A stretch of DNA of 64,000 nucleotides from Diplosphaera chodatii (GCA_032358165.1 JAALGY010000053.1:1116001-1180000), one strand, 5' to 3'. Shown: positions 8,399 through 19,127, counted from the stretch's first letter. Translations and numbers: made by a program. Notes: generated from the sequence alone by a model not told the origin.

Positions 8399-10978
8399 AA
8401 CTCTGCACATTGATCATGACAACCCCGCAAAAAGGCTGCCAGTTGCCCGGCATCCTGCTGCATAAAGTCCGCCACTGATGTGATGTTGCTGTCCTCAAAC
8501 AGCTCCGAATGCTGCACCCTCTGATCTACTAGGGCTGGACACCCCCAGACCATATGCGCCTCATCATCCACCACGCCGCAGTTACACCGCTGACACAGCC
8601 GCTCTGCCCGCGGCAGCCGCTGCCACCTCCCTGTTTCCACCCCCAGCATGTGACTGCCCATGCGAAACTGTGCTAACCGCCGACGACCGGTCTTGGAGGC
8701 GACTGCCTGCAAGTAGCCGGCCATCTGGTAGTTGTCACTGTTCACAGGGCCCCTGACTCCCAGCCACTCACGCACTTTGCGCAAGTCGCTGCCATTCACA
8801 GCATCGAAGGTGCGGCGCTGCAGGTGTGCAGTGACAACAGATGTGTCAATGCGCTGCGGCACGCCGTCAACGATGGGTGACATGAAGTGCAGGAACGAAC
8901 ACACCTGGGCAGCCCAGCATGCTGAGCTGCTGGTGCTGCGCCCCGGCCGGCTGGCCAGAGCACAGTTCTCCAGGAATGCCTGCTTGGTGAGGCGGGTGTC
9001 CGGCATTGCGACCAGCCGGTTCCAGAACCGGCAGATGGCCAGCGTTGCCGTGTGCGCCACTGGGAACCGCCCAAGCTCCCCCAACACCGCCACGTTGGGA
9101 GTGCCTGTGCGCACGCCAAGAACAGACCGAAGGAACTTCCGATGGACAAGCTCACAAGTATCCATGCCAGTACCACATAACGCCCCAGGTCCCCATGTTT
9201 CGACACCATATAGCATAACAGGACGTACTAGTGCATCAAACAAATGCAGCTGCAATGCTGGGTCATGCAGGCTCAGGTCGTGGCAACGATGCTGCAATGC
9301 AAGTGCGGCGCGCTGGGCGGAGGCCGCTCTGCCGATGCTAGCGGCAGCAAAAGAACTACGAGTAGAGATATCAACCCCCAGATAGGTAAACGAGTCCAGT
9401 ACTTCGATGGGAGCATGCATGTAGGTGAGAACCGGTGGTGCAGCAGCCTGGGCTGCATACACCACGACCTTTGTCTTCTTCACGTTGACGGTGAGGCGCC
9501 AGCGCTTGCAGTACGACTCCAGCAGGTCGAGCTGCGCCTGCAGGCCGCGTACGGACGTGGACACCAGGTCCAGGTCATCTGCATAGAAGAGGGCAGGTGC
9601 CTGCACACCACACAGGGTGGGCAGGTCCAGGTCCCCGCCGGCGGCCTCCAGCTCCGCTTGGAAATCGTCAATGTAAATCCCGAAAAGGGTTGGAGATAGT
9701 GGACATCCCTGCTTAACCCCCAAAGTGCTCTGGAATGTATCGGACATTCCCCCCTCAAACTGCAATGCCATTGGCACATCAGCATACAGTGCCTGAACCC
9801 CCCTCAGAAACTCCCCATGCACCCCAATCCGCTGCAGCTTCTCCCAAAGCAAATCACGAGGTACAGTATCGTATGCCTTCTTAAAATCGACAAAGCAAGA
9901 GTACAGAGGCTGCTTATCTGCCTTGGCCTTCTCGATGAGGGTGCGAACGACGAAGGTTTGGTCGGTGGTGCGGTGGTCCTTGCGGAAGCCCGCCTGTCCG
10001 CGTGCGCGCAGCTGGTGCTGCTCGGTCCACCTCATAAGCTTTTCGTTAAGCATGCAAGCATATAGTTTTGCCAACAGAGACCCAACAGCAATGCCACGGT
10101 AATTACCCGGATCAGATGTGTCGCCCCCCTTATGAATTGGCGTGATGCCGCACAATGCCCAGCTCCTTGGCAACGCTGCAACTCGTTGACACGAGTTAAA
10201 AATACATGCAAGACAGGGTGCAAGCTGCGCCGCTGCAACAGATAAAGCATCCAATTTGAGCAATCCCACCGTCGCTTTGCCTCCGCGCAGGGCTCCTATA
10301 GCCTCTTGCACAGCGCCGGCTGTGAAGGGCGAGTTGAGCTCGCTCCCGTCGGCAAAAGGTGGCGCAGCCCCACTACCCGAGGTACCTGCAGTGCTTGATG
10401 GAAGTGTGGGGGCATCCAGTAGTTTACGGAAGGACTCGAGCATCACATCATCTGCTATGGGACAGGACCGCTTCTTAGCAGGTTTGAACTTCTGCCAGAA
10501 CTTTTTGGAGTTGGTAGAGCGAGCCATTTCAGTGAGAGAAAGAGCCTGACTGCGGGTCCACTGACGCTGTGTGCGGCGTAGCAGGTGCTGGTACTGCTGG
10601 CGCAGTGCGCGAGCAGCAGCTGACTGCGGGTCGCGACGCGCGGCTTGCCGCGCTGCGCGGCGCCCGCGAGCCAGTTCAGCGTCCCACCAGCGGGGCACAG
10701 CGTTGCGGTCACGCCCCCGCCCCTTGGCGGCCGGCGCTGTTGCAGCCACCTCAGCCTGCGTGGTCTCGATAAACTGGTCGAACTGCATGCCCACAGCATG
10801 CATGTCATCAGGTACCTGGGCGGCGTCAGCTGCAGCTGCAATGTCGACCAGTTGGGCTGCTGCGTCAGGCTGCTGCAGGCGCTGCTGCCACACTCCCAGC
10901 TGCGCTGCGCTGAGGCGCAGGGGCTGCTGGGTTGTGGGCTGCTGCGGTTGCTGCTGCTGATGGCGGCGGCGCTGGCGA
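8399..10978 (-). CDS. Element A ORF2: linker, reverse transcriptase, Cys/His motif (5'-truncated)
   Basis: The frame is open for about 860 codons on the minus strand. In order it carries a basic linker (PRWWDAELARGRRAARQAAR, about 10,690), NSKKFWQKF, the RT core (FVDFKKAYDTVPR about 9,890; VKQGCPLSP about 9,715; FYADDLDL about 9,595), VLGVRTGTPN (about 9,105) and the Cys/His cluster (about 8,600). It loses its own stop and 3' UTR at 8,399 because the duplicated segment is joined there. The RT sequence matches A1 almost residue for residue. No start is assigned. Confidence 0.85.
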
Positions 10979-12113
10979 CGTGTGAGCGGTGATGAGGACG
11001 GCAGGCTGGTGGTGGCGGCGGCAGGTGGTGGACAGCACTCAAATCAGTGCGCAGCAGGTGGCCGGCAGCGCTGTGATCAGAGCGCAGCAGGTGGCAGGCT
11101 GGAGGTGATGTGGGCGGTGGTGACAGCGGCAGGCTGGTGGTGGCGGCGGCAGGTGCCGGGCAGCACTCAGGTTAGTGCGCAGCTGGTGGCAGGCTGGAGG
11201 TGATATGAGCGGTGATGAGGACGGCAGGCTGGTGGTGGCGGCGGCAGGTGGTGGACAGCACTCAAATCAGTGCGCAGCAGGTGGCAGGCAGCAGTCAGAT
11301 CAGCGCGCAACAGGTGGCAGGCTGGAGGTGATGTGGGCGGTGGCGAAGACGGCAGGCTGGTGGTGGCGGCGGCAGGTGGTGGGCAGCACTCCGATCAGTG
11401 CGCAGCAGGTGGCAGGCTGGAGGTGATGTGGGCGGTGGCGAAGATGGCAGGCTGGGTGCTGGCGGCGGCAGGTGGTGGGCAGCACTCAGGGCAGTGCGCA
11501 GCAGGTGGCAGGCTGGAGGTGATGTGGGCGGTGGCGAAGATGGCAGGCTGGGTGCTGGCGGCGGCAGGTGGTGGGCAGTACTCAGGGAAGTGCGCAGCAA
11601 GTGGCAGGCTGGAGGTGATGTGGGCGGTGGCGAAGATGGCAGGCTGGGTGGTGGCGGCGGCAGGTGGTGGGCAGCACTCAGGGCAGTGCGCAGCAGGTGG
11701 CAGGCTGGAGGTGATGTGAGCGGTGATGAAGGCGGCAGGCTGGTGGTGGCGGCGGCAGGTGGTGGGCAGCACTCAGGTCAGTGCGCAGCAGGTGGCAGGC
11801 TGGAGGTGACGTGGGCGGTGATGAAGGCGGCAGGCTGGTGGTGGCGGCTGCAGGTGGTGGGCAGCACTCCGATGAGTGCGCAGCAGGTGGCAGGCTGGAG
11901 GTGAGGTGGGCGGTAGCGAAGATGGCAGGCTGGGTGCTGGCGGCGGCAGGTGGTGGGCAGCACCCAGGGCAGTGCGCAGCAGGTGGCAGGTTGGAGGTGA
12001 TGTGGGCGGTGGTGAAGGCGGCAGGCTGGTGGTGGCGGCGGCAGGTGGTGGGCAGCACCCCGATCAGTGCGCAGCAGGTGGCAGGCTGGAGGTGATGTGA
12101 GCGGTGATGAAGG
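10979..12113 (-). repeat. 96-bp monomer array, segment 2
   Basis: About twelve tandem units. The phrase GTGCGCAGCAGGTGGCAGG recurs at 11,398, 11,494, 11,590, 11,686 and 11,781, giving a 95-96 bp period. Units vary at a few positions (CTCAGGGCAG/CTCCGATCAG, GCGGTGGCGAAG/GCGGTGATGAAGG). Both strands stay open across it because the period is near a multiple of three, so the long ORFs here are not evidence of a gene. Confidence 0.9.
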
Positions 12114-13070
12114 CATTGACATTGACATTGACATTGATTACATACTGGTGGTGGGCCATTTTGGCCTAGCCACAGGCTCTGGCGGAAAAACCCAGAGCAA
12201 CATGCACAACGAGTCGTGTACGAAACCGTGCACTCCCCGTTGACAGAATGGTTCCACTCAATCCCGGCTGGATGCACACCCCTCCGACTCTGCACATTGA
12301 TCATGACAACCCCGCAAAAAGGCTGCCAGTTGCCCGGCATCCTGTTGCATAAAGTCCGCCACTGATGTGATGTTGCTGTCCTCAAACAGCTCCGAATGCT
12401 GCACCCTCTGATCTACTAGGGCTGGACACCCCCAGACCATATGCGCCTCATCATCCACCACGCCGCAGCTACACCGCTGACACAGCCGCTCTGCCCGCGG
12501 CAGCCGCTGCCACCTCCCTGTCTCCACCCCCAGCATGTGACTGCCCATGCGAAACTGTGCTAACCGCTTACCGCTTTCCATTCCATAACCGCCGACGACC
12601 GGTCTTGGAGGCGACTGCCTGCAAGTAGCCGGCCAACTGGTAGTTGTCACCGTTCACAGGGCCCCTGACTCCCAGCCACTCACGCACTTTGCGCAAGTCG
12701 CTGCCATTCACAGCATCGAAGGTGCGGCGTTGCAGGTGTGCAGTGACAACAGATGTGTCAATGCGCTGCGGCACGCCGTCAACGATGGGTGACATGAAGT
12801 GCAGGAACGAACACACCTGGGCAGCCCAGCATGCTGAGCTGCTGGTGCTGCGCCCCGGCCGGCTGGCCAGAGCACAGTTCTCCAGGAATGCCTGCTTGGT
12901 GAGGCGGGTGTCCGGCATTGCGACCAGCCGGTTCCAGAACCGGCAGATGGCCAGCGTTGCCGTGTGCGCCACTGGGAACCGCCCAAGCTCCCCCAACACC
13001 GCCACGTTGGGAGTGCCTGTGCGCACGCCAAGAACAGACCGAAGGAACTTCCGATGAACAAGCTCACAAG
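12114..13070 (-). mobile_element. Element A 3' fragment inserted in the monomer array (A6)
   Basis: Tail (GACATT)n at 12,115-12,136, 3' UTR, and C-terminal coding up to CTTGTGAGC near 13,068. The array is interrupted with AAGGC at both edges (about 12,110-12,114 and 13,068-13,072). A 20-bp piece equal to the 3' end of element D sits inside at about 12,569-12,588. Confidence 0.85.
12569..12588 (+). mobile_element. Minimal element D insertion (about 20 bp)
   Basis: CTTACCGCTTTCCATTCCA interrupts the element A sequence GCTAACCGCCGACGACC. TAACCG occurs on both sides. The inserted bases equal the extreme 3' end of element D, so this looks like an insertion truncated almost at once. Confidence 0.6.
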
Positions 13071-13690
13071 GCGGCAGGCTGGGTGCTGGCGGCGGCAGGT
13101 GGTGGGCGGCACTCCGATGAGTGCGCAGCAGGTGGCAGGCTGGAGGTGATGTGGGCGGTGGCGAAGATGGCAGGCTGGGTGCTGGCGGCGGCAGGTGGTG
13201 GGCAGCACTCAGGGCAGTGCGCAGCAGGTGGCAGGCTGGAGGTGATGTGGGCGGTGGTGAAGGCGGCAGGCTGGTGATGGCGGCGGCAGGTGGTGGGCAG
13301 CACTCAGGGCAGTGCGCAGCAGGTGGCAGGCTGGAGGTGATGTGAGCGGTGATGAAGGCGGCAGGCTGGTGGTGGCGGCGGCAGGCGGTGGGCAGCACTC
13401 CGATCAGTGCGCAGCAGGTGGCAGGCTGGAGGTGATGTGAGCGGTGATGAAGGCGGCAGGCTGGTGGTGGCGGCGGGAGGCGGTGGGCAGCACTCAGGTC
13501 AGTGCGCAGCAGGTGGCAGGCTGGAGGTGATGTGGGCGGCGATGAAGGCGGCAGGCTGGTGGTGGCGGCGGCAGGTGGTGGGCAGCACTCCGACCAGTGC
13601 GCAGCAGGTGGCAGGCTGGAGGTGATGTGGGCGGTGGCGAAGATGGCAGGCTGGTGTTGGCGGCGGCAGGTGGCGAGTAGAACTCACGGC
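13068..13690 (-). repeat. 96-bp monomer array, segment 3
   Basis: About 6.5 further units of the same monomer, ending in a diverged unit near 13,660-13,690. With segments 1 and 2 the array totals about 2 kb, or roughly 21 units. Confidence 0.88.
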
Positions 13691-13893
13691 GGTGTGCAGC
13701 AGGTGGCTGGCTAAGGCTGAGAGGCTGGGCTGTGGATCGCTGTTGTGGCAGCAGCAGCACGTGCAAACACGTGCCGCTGACTTGACACTGAGGGTGCCGC
13801 TGACTTTGAGGATGATGGGGACGGCGGAGCCTTCACTGGTGCCTGCAACAAAGCGGAGGACAGCCGACAGCAGAAAGCCCGGCGATGGGCAAT
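13691..13893. other. Sequence beyond the monomer array, possible element B 5' end
   Basis: About 200 bp with no match elsewhere in the window, except that the first bases resemble a decayed monomer (GTGTGCAGCAGGTGG). It could be the 5' terminus of element B or host DNA. No coding signal is seen. Confidence 0.35.
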
Positions 13894-14521
13894 GGCATAC
13901 TGGTGGTGGGCCATTTTGGCCTAGCCACAGGCTCTGGCGGAAAAACCCAGAGCAACATGCACAGCGAGTCGTGTACGAAACCGTGCACTCCCCGCTGACA
14001 GAATGGTTCCACTCAATCCCGGTTGGATGCACACCCCTCCAACTCTGCACAATGATCATGACAACCCCGCAGAAAGGCTGCCAGTTGCCCGGCATCCTGC
14101 TGCATAAAGTCCGCCACTGATGTGATGTTGCTGTCCTCAAACAGCTCCGAATGCTGCACCCTCTGATCTACTAGGGCTGGACACCCCCAGACCATATGCG
14201 CCTCATCATCCACCACGCCGCAGCTACACCGCTGACACAGCCGCTCTGCCCGCGGCAGCCGCTGCCACCTCCCTGTCTCCACCCCCAGCATGTGACTGCC
14301 CATGCGAAACTGTGCTAACCGCCGACGACCGGTCTTGGAGGCAACTGCCTGCAGGTAGCCGGCCAACTGGTAGTTGTCACTGTTCACAGGGCCCCTGACT
14401 CCCAGCCACTCACGCACTTTGCGCAAGTCGCTGCCATTCACAGCATCGAAGGTGCGGCGCTGCAGGTGAGCAGTGACAACAGATGTGTCAATGCGCTGCG
14501 GCACGCCGTCAACGATGGGTG
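13894..14521 (-). mobile_element. Element A 3' fragment without tail (A7)
   Basis: It starts abruptly at CATACTGGTGGTGGGCC, lacking the hexanucleotide tail, and runs to the codons around IVDGVPQRID at 14,520. Element C (C2) follows directly. Confidence 0.8.
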
Positions 14522-14704
14522 CCTGCATTCCCTTGCGGTATCAGTGTCCTCCATTGACATAATTCGAACAGAGCATTTTGATGACCTACCCAGCCGCCCT
14601 CACGTTCCCACGTGAGACGCCGCATTGTGCCGCAGAGCCTTGTTCATTGAGCTTGGTTCTGGTCTGGACGCCCTTTGTAAAAAACAAACAAACAAACAAA
14701 CAAA
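14521..14704 (+). mobile_element. Element C copy (C2)
   Basis: Body from TGCATTCCCTTGCGGTATCAG to GACGCCCTTTGTAAAAAA, then a (CAAA)4 tail at about 14,686-14,704. Confidence 0.8.
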
Positions 14705-15180
14705 AACACCTTCACTTTCAGTCCCCTCCTGGACTCCCACCGCCGCTCACCTTCGCCTACACCTTCACACCTCACCAGCCAGCACCAGCCTTCACCTTCA
14801 CCCTCACTTTCAGTCCCATCCTGGACTCCCACCGCCGCTCACCTTCGCTTACACCTTCACACCTCACCAGCCAGCACCAGCCTTCATCTTCACCCTCACT
14901 CTCAGTCCCATCCTGGACTCCCACCGCCACTCGCCTTCGCCTACACCTTCACACCTCACCTGCCAGGAACTGCCGTCACCTTCACCCTCACTTTCACTCC
15001 CATCCTGGGCTCCCACCGCCGCTCACCTTCGCCTACACCTTCGCACCTTGCCAGCCAGCACTAGCCTTCACCTTCACCTTCACTTTCATTCCCCTCCTGA
15101 ACTCCCACCGCCGCTCACCTTCGCCCACACCTTCACACCTCACCAGCCAGCACCCGCCGTCTTCCTCACCTGCACTTTCT
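14705..15180 (+). repeat. 92-bp minisatellite, about five units
   Basis: The phrase CCTGGACTCCCACCGCCGCTCACC recurs with GGACTCC at 14,731, 14,823, 14,915, 15,007 and 15,099, an exact 92-bp period. The unit is CT-rich on the plus strand (CCTTCACCTTCACCCTCAC). The period is not a multiple of three, so a coding role is unlikely. A one-to-two unit relative follows another element C tail at 16,101-16,262. Confidence 0.88.
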
Positions 15181-15527
15181 TGCGTGGTGGATGATGAGGC
15201 GCATATGGTCTGGGGGTGTCCAGCCCTAGTAGATCAGAGGGTGCAGCATTCGGAGCTGTTTGAGGACAGCAACATCACATCAGTGGCGGACTTTATGCAG
15301 CAGGATGCCGGGCAACTGGCAGCCTTTTTGCGGGGTTGTCATGATCAATGTGCAGAGTTGGAGGGGTGTGCATCCAACCGGGATTGAGTGGAACCATTCT
15401 GTCAGCGGGGAGTGCACGGTTTCGTACACGACTCGTTGTGCATGTTGCTCTGGGTTTTTCCCGCCAGAGCCTGTGGCTAGGCCAAAATGGCCCACCACCA
15501 GTATGTAATCAATGTCAAATGCAAGTG
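15181..15527 (+). mobile_element. Element A 3' fragment (A8)
   Basis: Codons from VVDDEAHMVWGC to the stop at 15,385-15,387, then the 3' UTR and a short tail ending AATGTCAAATGCAAG. It is the outer part of inverted-repeat arm 1. Confidence 0.85.
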
Positions 15528-15797
15528 CCTTCTCGATGAGGGTGCGAACGACGAAGGTTTGATCGGTGGTGCGGTGGTCCTTGCGGAAGCCCGCCTGTCC
15601 GCGTGCGCGCAGCTGGTGCTGCTCGGTCCACCTCATAAGCTTTTCGTTAAGCATGCAAGCATATAGTTTTGCCAACAGAGACCCAACAGCAATGCCACGG
15701 TAATTACCCGGATCAGATGTGTCGCCCCCCTTATGAATTGGCGTGATGCCGCACAATGCCCAGCTCCTTGGCAACGCTGCAACTCGTTGACACGAGT
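15521..15797 (-). mobile_element. Element A RT fragment, opposite strand (A9)
   Basis: The minus strand encodes the RT stretch from RVAALPRSWALCGITP back to FVVRTLIEKA. It joins A8 in inverted orientation at about 15,521-15,530. The same junction is mirrored at 16,862-16,871. Confidence 0.85.
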
Positions 15798-16100
15798 GGT
15801 GCGACTGAGCCGCGTGTGCGTGGCCTTGCTGCCGCCGCCGCCAGGTCCCCGCACTTGTACGACCATTAGGTAGCCTTCCTCATCGGGACTATTGCCTTGC
15901 GCTGGTCTCATGGGCCCTGCATTCCCTTGTGGTTTCAGTGTCCTCCATTGACATATTTCGAACAGAGCATTTGGATGACCTACCCAGCCGCCCTCACGTT
16001 CCCACGTGAGACGCCGCATTGTGCCGCAGAGCCTTGTTCATTGAGCTTGGTTCTGGTCTGGACGCCCTTTGTAAAAAACAAACAAACAAACAAACAAAAA
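15797..16100 (+). mobile_element. Element C, long copy (C3)
   Basis: This is one of the longest C bodies, about 270 bp. It runs from CGACTGAGCCGCGTGTGCGTGG through CCTCATCGGGACTATTGCC to CCCTTTGTAAAAAA plus (CAAA)n. It contains no ORF with recognisable similarity. Confidence 0.8.
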
Positions 16101-16262
16101 CACCTTCACTTTCAGTCCCCTCCTGGACTCCCACCGCCGCTCACCTTCGCCTACACCTTCACACCTCACCAGACTCCCACCGCCACTCACCTTCGCCTAC
16201 ACCTTCACAACTCACATGCCAGCAACCGCCTACACCTTCACAACTCACATGCCAGCAACCGC
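16101..16262 (+). repeat. Minisatellite remnants in the palindrome spacer
   Basis: One to two units related to the 92-bp repeat at 14.7 kb. A 33-bp direct duplication (TACACCTTCACAACTCACATGCC...) follows at about 16,198-16,262. Confidence 0.7.
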
Positions 16263-16595
16263 CTATTTGTTTGTTTGTTTGTTTGTTTGTTTTTTACTTA
16301 CCGCTTTCCATTCCATTCCACAAAGGGCGTCCAGACCAGAACCAAGCTCAATGAACAAGGCTCTGCGGCACAATGCGGCGTCTCACGTGGGAACGTGAGG
16401 GCGGCTGGGTAGGTCATCCAAATGCTCTGTTCGAAATATGTCAATGGAGGACACTGAAACCACAAGGGAATGCAGGGCCCATGAGACCAGCGCAAGGCAA
16501 TAGTCCCGATGAGGAAGGCTACCTAATGGTCGTACAAGTGCGGGGACCTGGCGGCGGCGGCAGCAAGGCCACGCACACGCGGCTCAGTCGCACCA
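16263..16595 (-). mobile_element. Element C, minus-strand copy with element D tail insert (C4)
   Basis: (TTTG)n at 16,264-16,291, then TTTTTTAC. About 24 bp of element D 3' end follow (TTACCGCTTTCCATTCCATTCCA, about 16,297-16,320), then the C body in reverse to about 16,595. The D insert distinguishes this arm from arm 1 of the inverted repeat. Confidence 0.75.
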
Positions 16596-16870
16596 CTCGT
16601 GTCAACGAGTTGCAGCGTTGCCAAGGAGCTGGGCATTGTGCGGCATCACGCCAATTCATAAGGGGGGCGACACATCTGATCCGGGTAATTACCGTGGCAT
16701 TGCTGTTGGGTCTCTGTTGGCAAAACTATATGCTTGCATGCTTAACGAAAAGCTTATGAGGTGGACCGAGCAGCACCAGCTGCGCGCACGCGGACAGGCG
16801 GGCTTCCGCAAGGACCACCGCACCACCGATCAAACCTTCGTCGTTCGCACCCTCATCGAGAAGGCACTTG
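16595..16870 (+). mobile_element. Element A RT fragment (A10)
   Basis: Plus-strand mirror of A9: from TCGTGTCAACGAGTTGCAGC to CCTCATCGAGAAGGC. Confidence 0.85.
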
Positions 16871-18536
16871 CATTTGACATTGATTACATACTGGTGGTGG
16901 GCCATTTTGGCCTAGCCACAGGCTCTGGCGGGAAAAACCCAGAGCAACATGCACAACGAGTCGTGTACGAAACCGTTCACTCCCCGCTGACAGAATGGTT
17001 CCACTCAATCCCGGTTGGATGCACACCCCTCCAACTCTGCACATTGATTGTGACAACCCCGCAAAAAGGCTGCCAGTTGCCCGGCATCCTGCTGCATAAA
17101 GTCCGCCACTGATGTGATGTTGCTGTCCTCAAACAGCTCCGAATGCTGCACCCTCTGATCCACTAGGGCTGGACACCCCCAGACCATATGCGCCTCATCA
17201 TCCACCACGCCGCAGCTACACCGCTGACACAGCCGCTCTGCCCGCGGCAGCCGCTGCCACCTCCCTGTCTCCACCCCCAGCACGTGACTGCCCATGCGAA
17301 ACTGTGCTAACCGCCGACGACCGGTCTTGGAGGCGACTGCCTGCAAGTAGCCGGCCAACTGGTAGTTGTCACCGTTCACAGGGCCCCTGACTCCCAGCCA
17401 CTCACGCACTTTGCGCAAGTCGCTGCCATTCACAGCATCGAAGGTGCGGCGTTGCAGGTGTGCAGTGACAACAGATGTGTCAATGCGCTGCGGCACGCCG
17501 TCAACGATGGGTGACATGAAGTGCAGGAACGAACACACCTGGGCAGCCCAGCATGCTGAGCTGCTGGTGCTGCGCCCCGGTCGGGTGGCCAGAGCACAGT
17601 TCTCCAGGAATGCCTGCTTGGTGAGGCGGGTGTCCGGGCATTGCGACCAGCCGGTTCCAGAACCGGCAGATGGCCAGCGTTGCCGTGTGCGCCACTGGGA
17701 ACCGCCCAAGCTCCCCCAACACCGCCACGTTGGGAGTGCCTGTGCGCACGCCAAGAACAGACCGAAGGAACTTCCGATGAACAAGCTCACAAGTATCCAT
17801 GCCAGTACCACATAACGCCCCAGGTCCCCATGTTTCAACACCGTATAGCATAACAGGACGCACTAGTGCATCAAACAAATGCAGCTGCAGTGCTGGGTCA
17901 TGCAGGCTCAGGTCATGGCAACGATGCTGCAATGCAAGTGCGGCGCGCTGGGCGGAGGCCGCTCTGCCGATGCTAGCGGCAGCAAAAGAACTACGAGTAG
18001 AGACATCAACCCCCAGATAGGTAAACGAGTCCAGCACTTCGATGGGAGCATGCATGTAGGTGAGAACCGGTGGTGCAGCAGCCTGGGCTGCATACACCAC
18101 GACCTTTGTCTTCTTCACGTTGACGGTGAGGCGCCAGCGCTTGCAGTACGACTCCAGCAGGTCGAGCTGCGCCTGCAGGCCGCGTACGGACGTGGACACC
18201 AGGTCCAGGTCATCTGCATAGAAGAGGGCAGGTGCCTGCACACCACACAGGGTGGGCAGGTCCAGGTCCCCGCCAGCGGCCTCCAGCTCCGCTTGGAAAT
18301 CGTCAATGTAAATCCCGAAAAGGGTTGGAGATAGTGGACATCCCTGCTTAACACCCAAAGTGCTCTGGAATGTATCGGACATTCCCCCCTCAAACTGCAA
18401 TGCCATTGGCACATCAGCATACAGTGCCTGCACCCCCCTCAGAAACTCCCCATGCACCCCAATCCGCTGCAGCTTCTCCCAAAGCAAATCACGAGGTACA
18501 GTATCGTATGCCTTCTTGAAATCGACAAAGCAAGAT
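16871..18536 (-). mobile_element. Element A, 3' half including RT (A11)
   Basis: 3' UTR, stop at 17,005, C-terminal region and RT back to CFVDFKKAYDTVPR near 18,530, where it is truncated. An extra G at about 17,638 (GTGTCCGGGCATTGCG) shifts the frame between MP and DTRLTK, so this copy is dead. Its outer 340 bp is part of inverted-repeat arm 2. Confidence 0.85.
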
Positions 18537-18622
18537 GGGCCGCTCCCTGCTGTCGCGGCTGTGCCGCTGTGACTGCACAGGAGGGGCAGTGGAGGGCAGG
18601 AACTCTTCTGTGACAGGGTGAT
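18537..18622. other. Unassigned 86-bp spacer between A copies
   Basis: GC-rich sequence (GGGCCGCTCCCTGCTGTCGC...) not matched elsewhere in the window and with no feature seen. Confidence 0.3.
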
Positions 18623-19127
18623 CGACATTGACATTGACATTGATTACATACTGGTGGTGGGCCATTTTGGCCTAGCCACAGGCTCTGGCGGAAAAACCCA
18701 GAGCAACATGCACAACGAGTCGTGTACGAAACCGTGCACTCCCCGCTGACAGAATGGTTCCACTCAATCCCGGTTGGATGCACACCCCTCCAACTCTGCA
18801 CATTGATCATGACAACCCCGCAAAAAGGCTGCCAGTTGCCCGGCATCCTGCTGCATAAAGTCTGCCACTGATGTGATGTTGCTGTCCTCCAACAGCTCCG
18901 AATGCTGCACCCTCTGATCTACTAGGGTTGGACACCCCCAGACCATATGCGCCTCATCATCCACCACGCCGCAGCTACACCGCTGACACAGCCGCTCTGC
19001 CCGCGGCAGCCGCTGCCACCTCCCTGTCTCCACCCCCAGCATGTGACTGCCCATGCGAAACTGTGCTAACCGCCGACGACCGGTCTTGGAGGCGACTGCC
19101 TGCAAGTAGCCGGCCAACTGGTAGTTG

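Larger units (their letters stand above)
7494..10978 (-). mobile_element. Element A insertion with internal 731-bp duplication (A4/A5)
   Basis: This is the longest element A copy. It starts with the tail and 3' UTR (7,494-7,640) and carries the C-terminal coding region twice in tandem (7,668-8,398 and 8,399-9,129). It then runs through the complete RT to the endonuclease-RT linker near 10,890. The monomer array is interrupted with TGTGA on both sides (about 7,489-7,493 and 10,979-10,983), a plausible 5-bp target duplication. The 5' end is truncated within the linker, so no endonuclease is present. Confidence 0.88.
15184..17208. repeat. Large inverted repeat: two arms of about 887 bp around a 250-bp spacer
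   Basis: Arm 1 (15,184-16,070) and arm 2 (16,322-17,208) are reverse complements; paired positions sum to 32,392 at every point checked. Each arm carries the same chimera in mirror image: element A 3' end, an inverted RT fragment of A, then element C. The inner part looks identical where compared. A handful of mismatches lie in the outermost 350 bp (for example GTGCACGG against GTGAACGG). The spacer holds (CAAA)n, minisatellite units and (TTTG)n. Confidence 0.88.

Noticed and set aside
10982..12095. Several 70-170 codon ORFs on both strands in the 96-bp array
   Set aside because: They exist only because the repeat period is a multiple of three and lacks stops; the same residues repeat every 32 codons on both strands.
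10979..13690. CRISPR array
   Set aside because: The repeats are contiguous 96-bp units without unique spacers, in a eukaryotic retroposon context.
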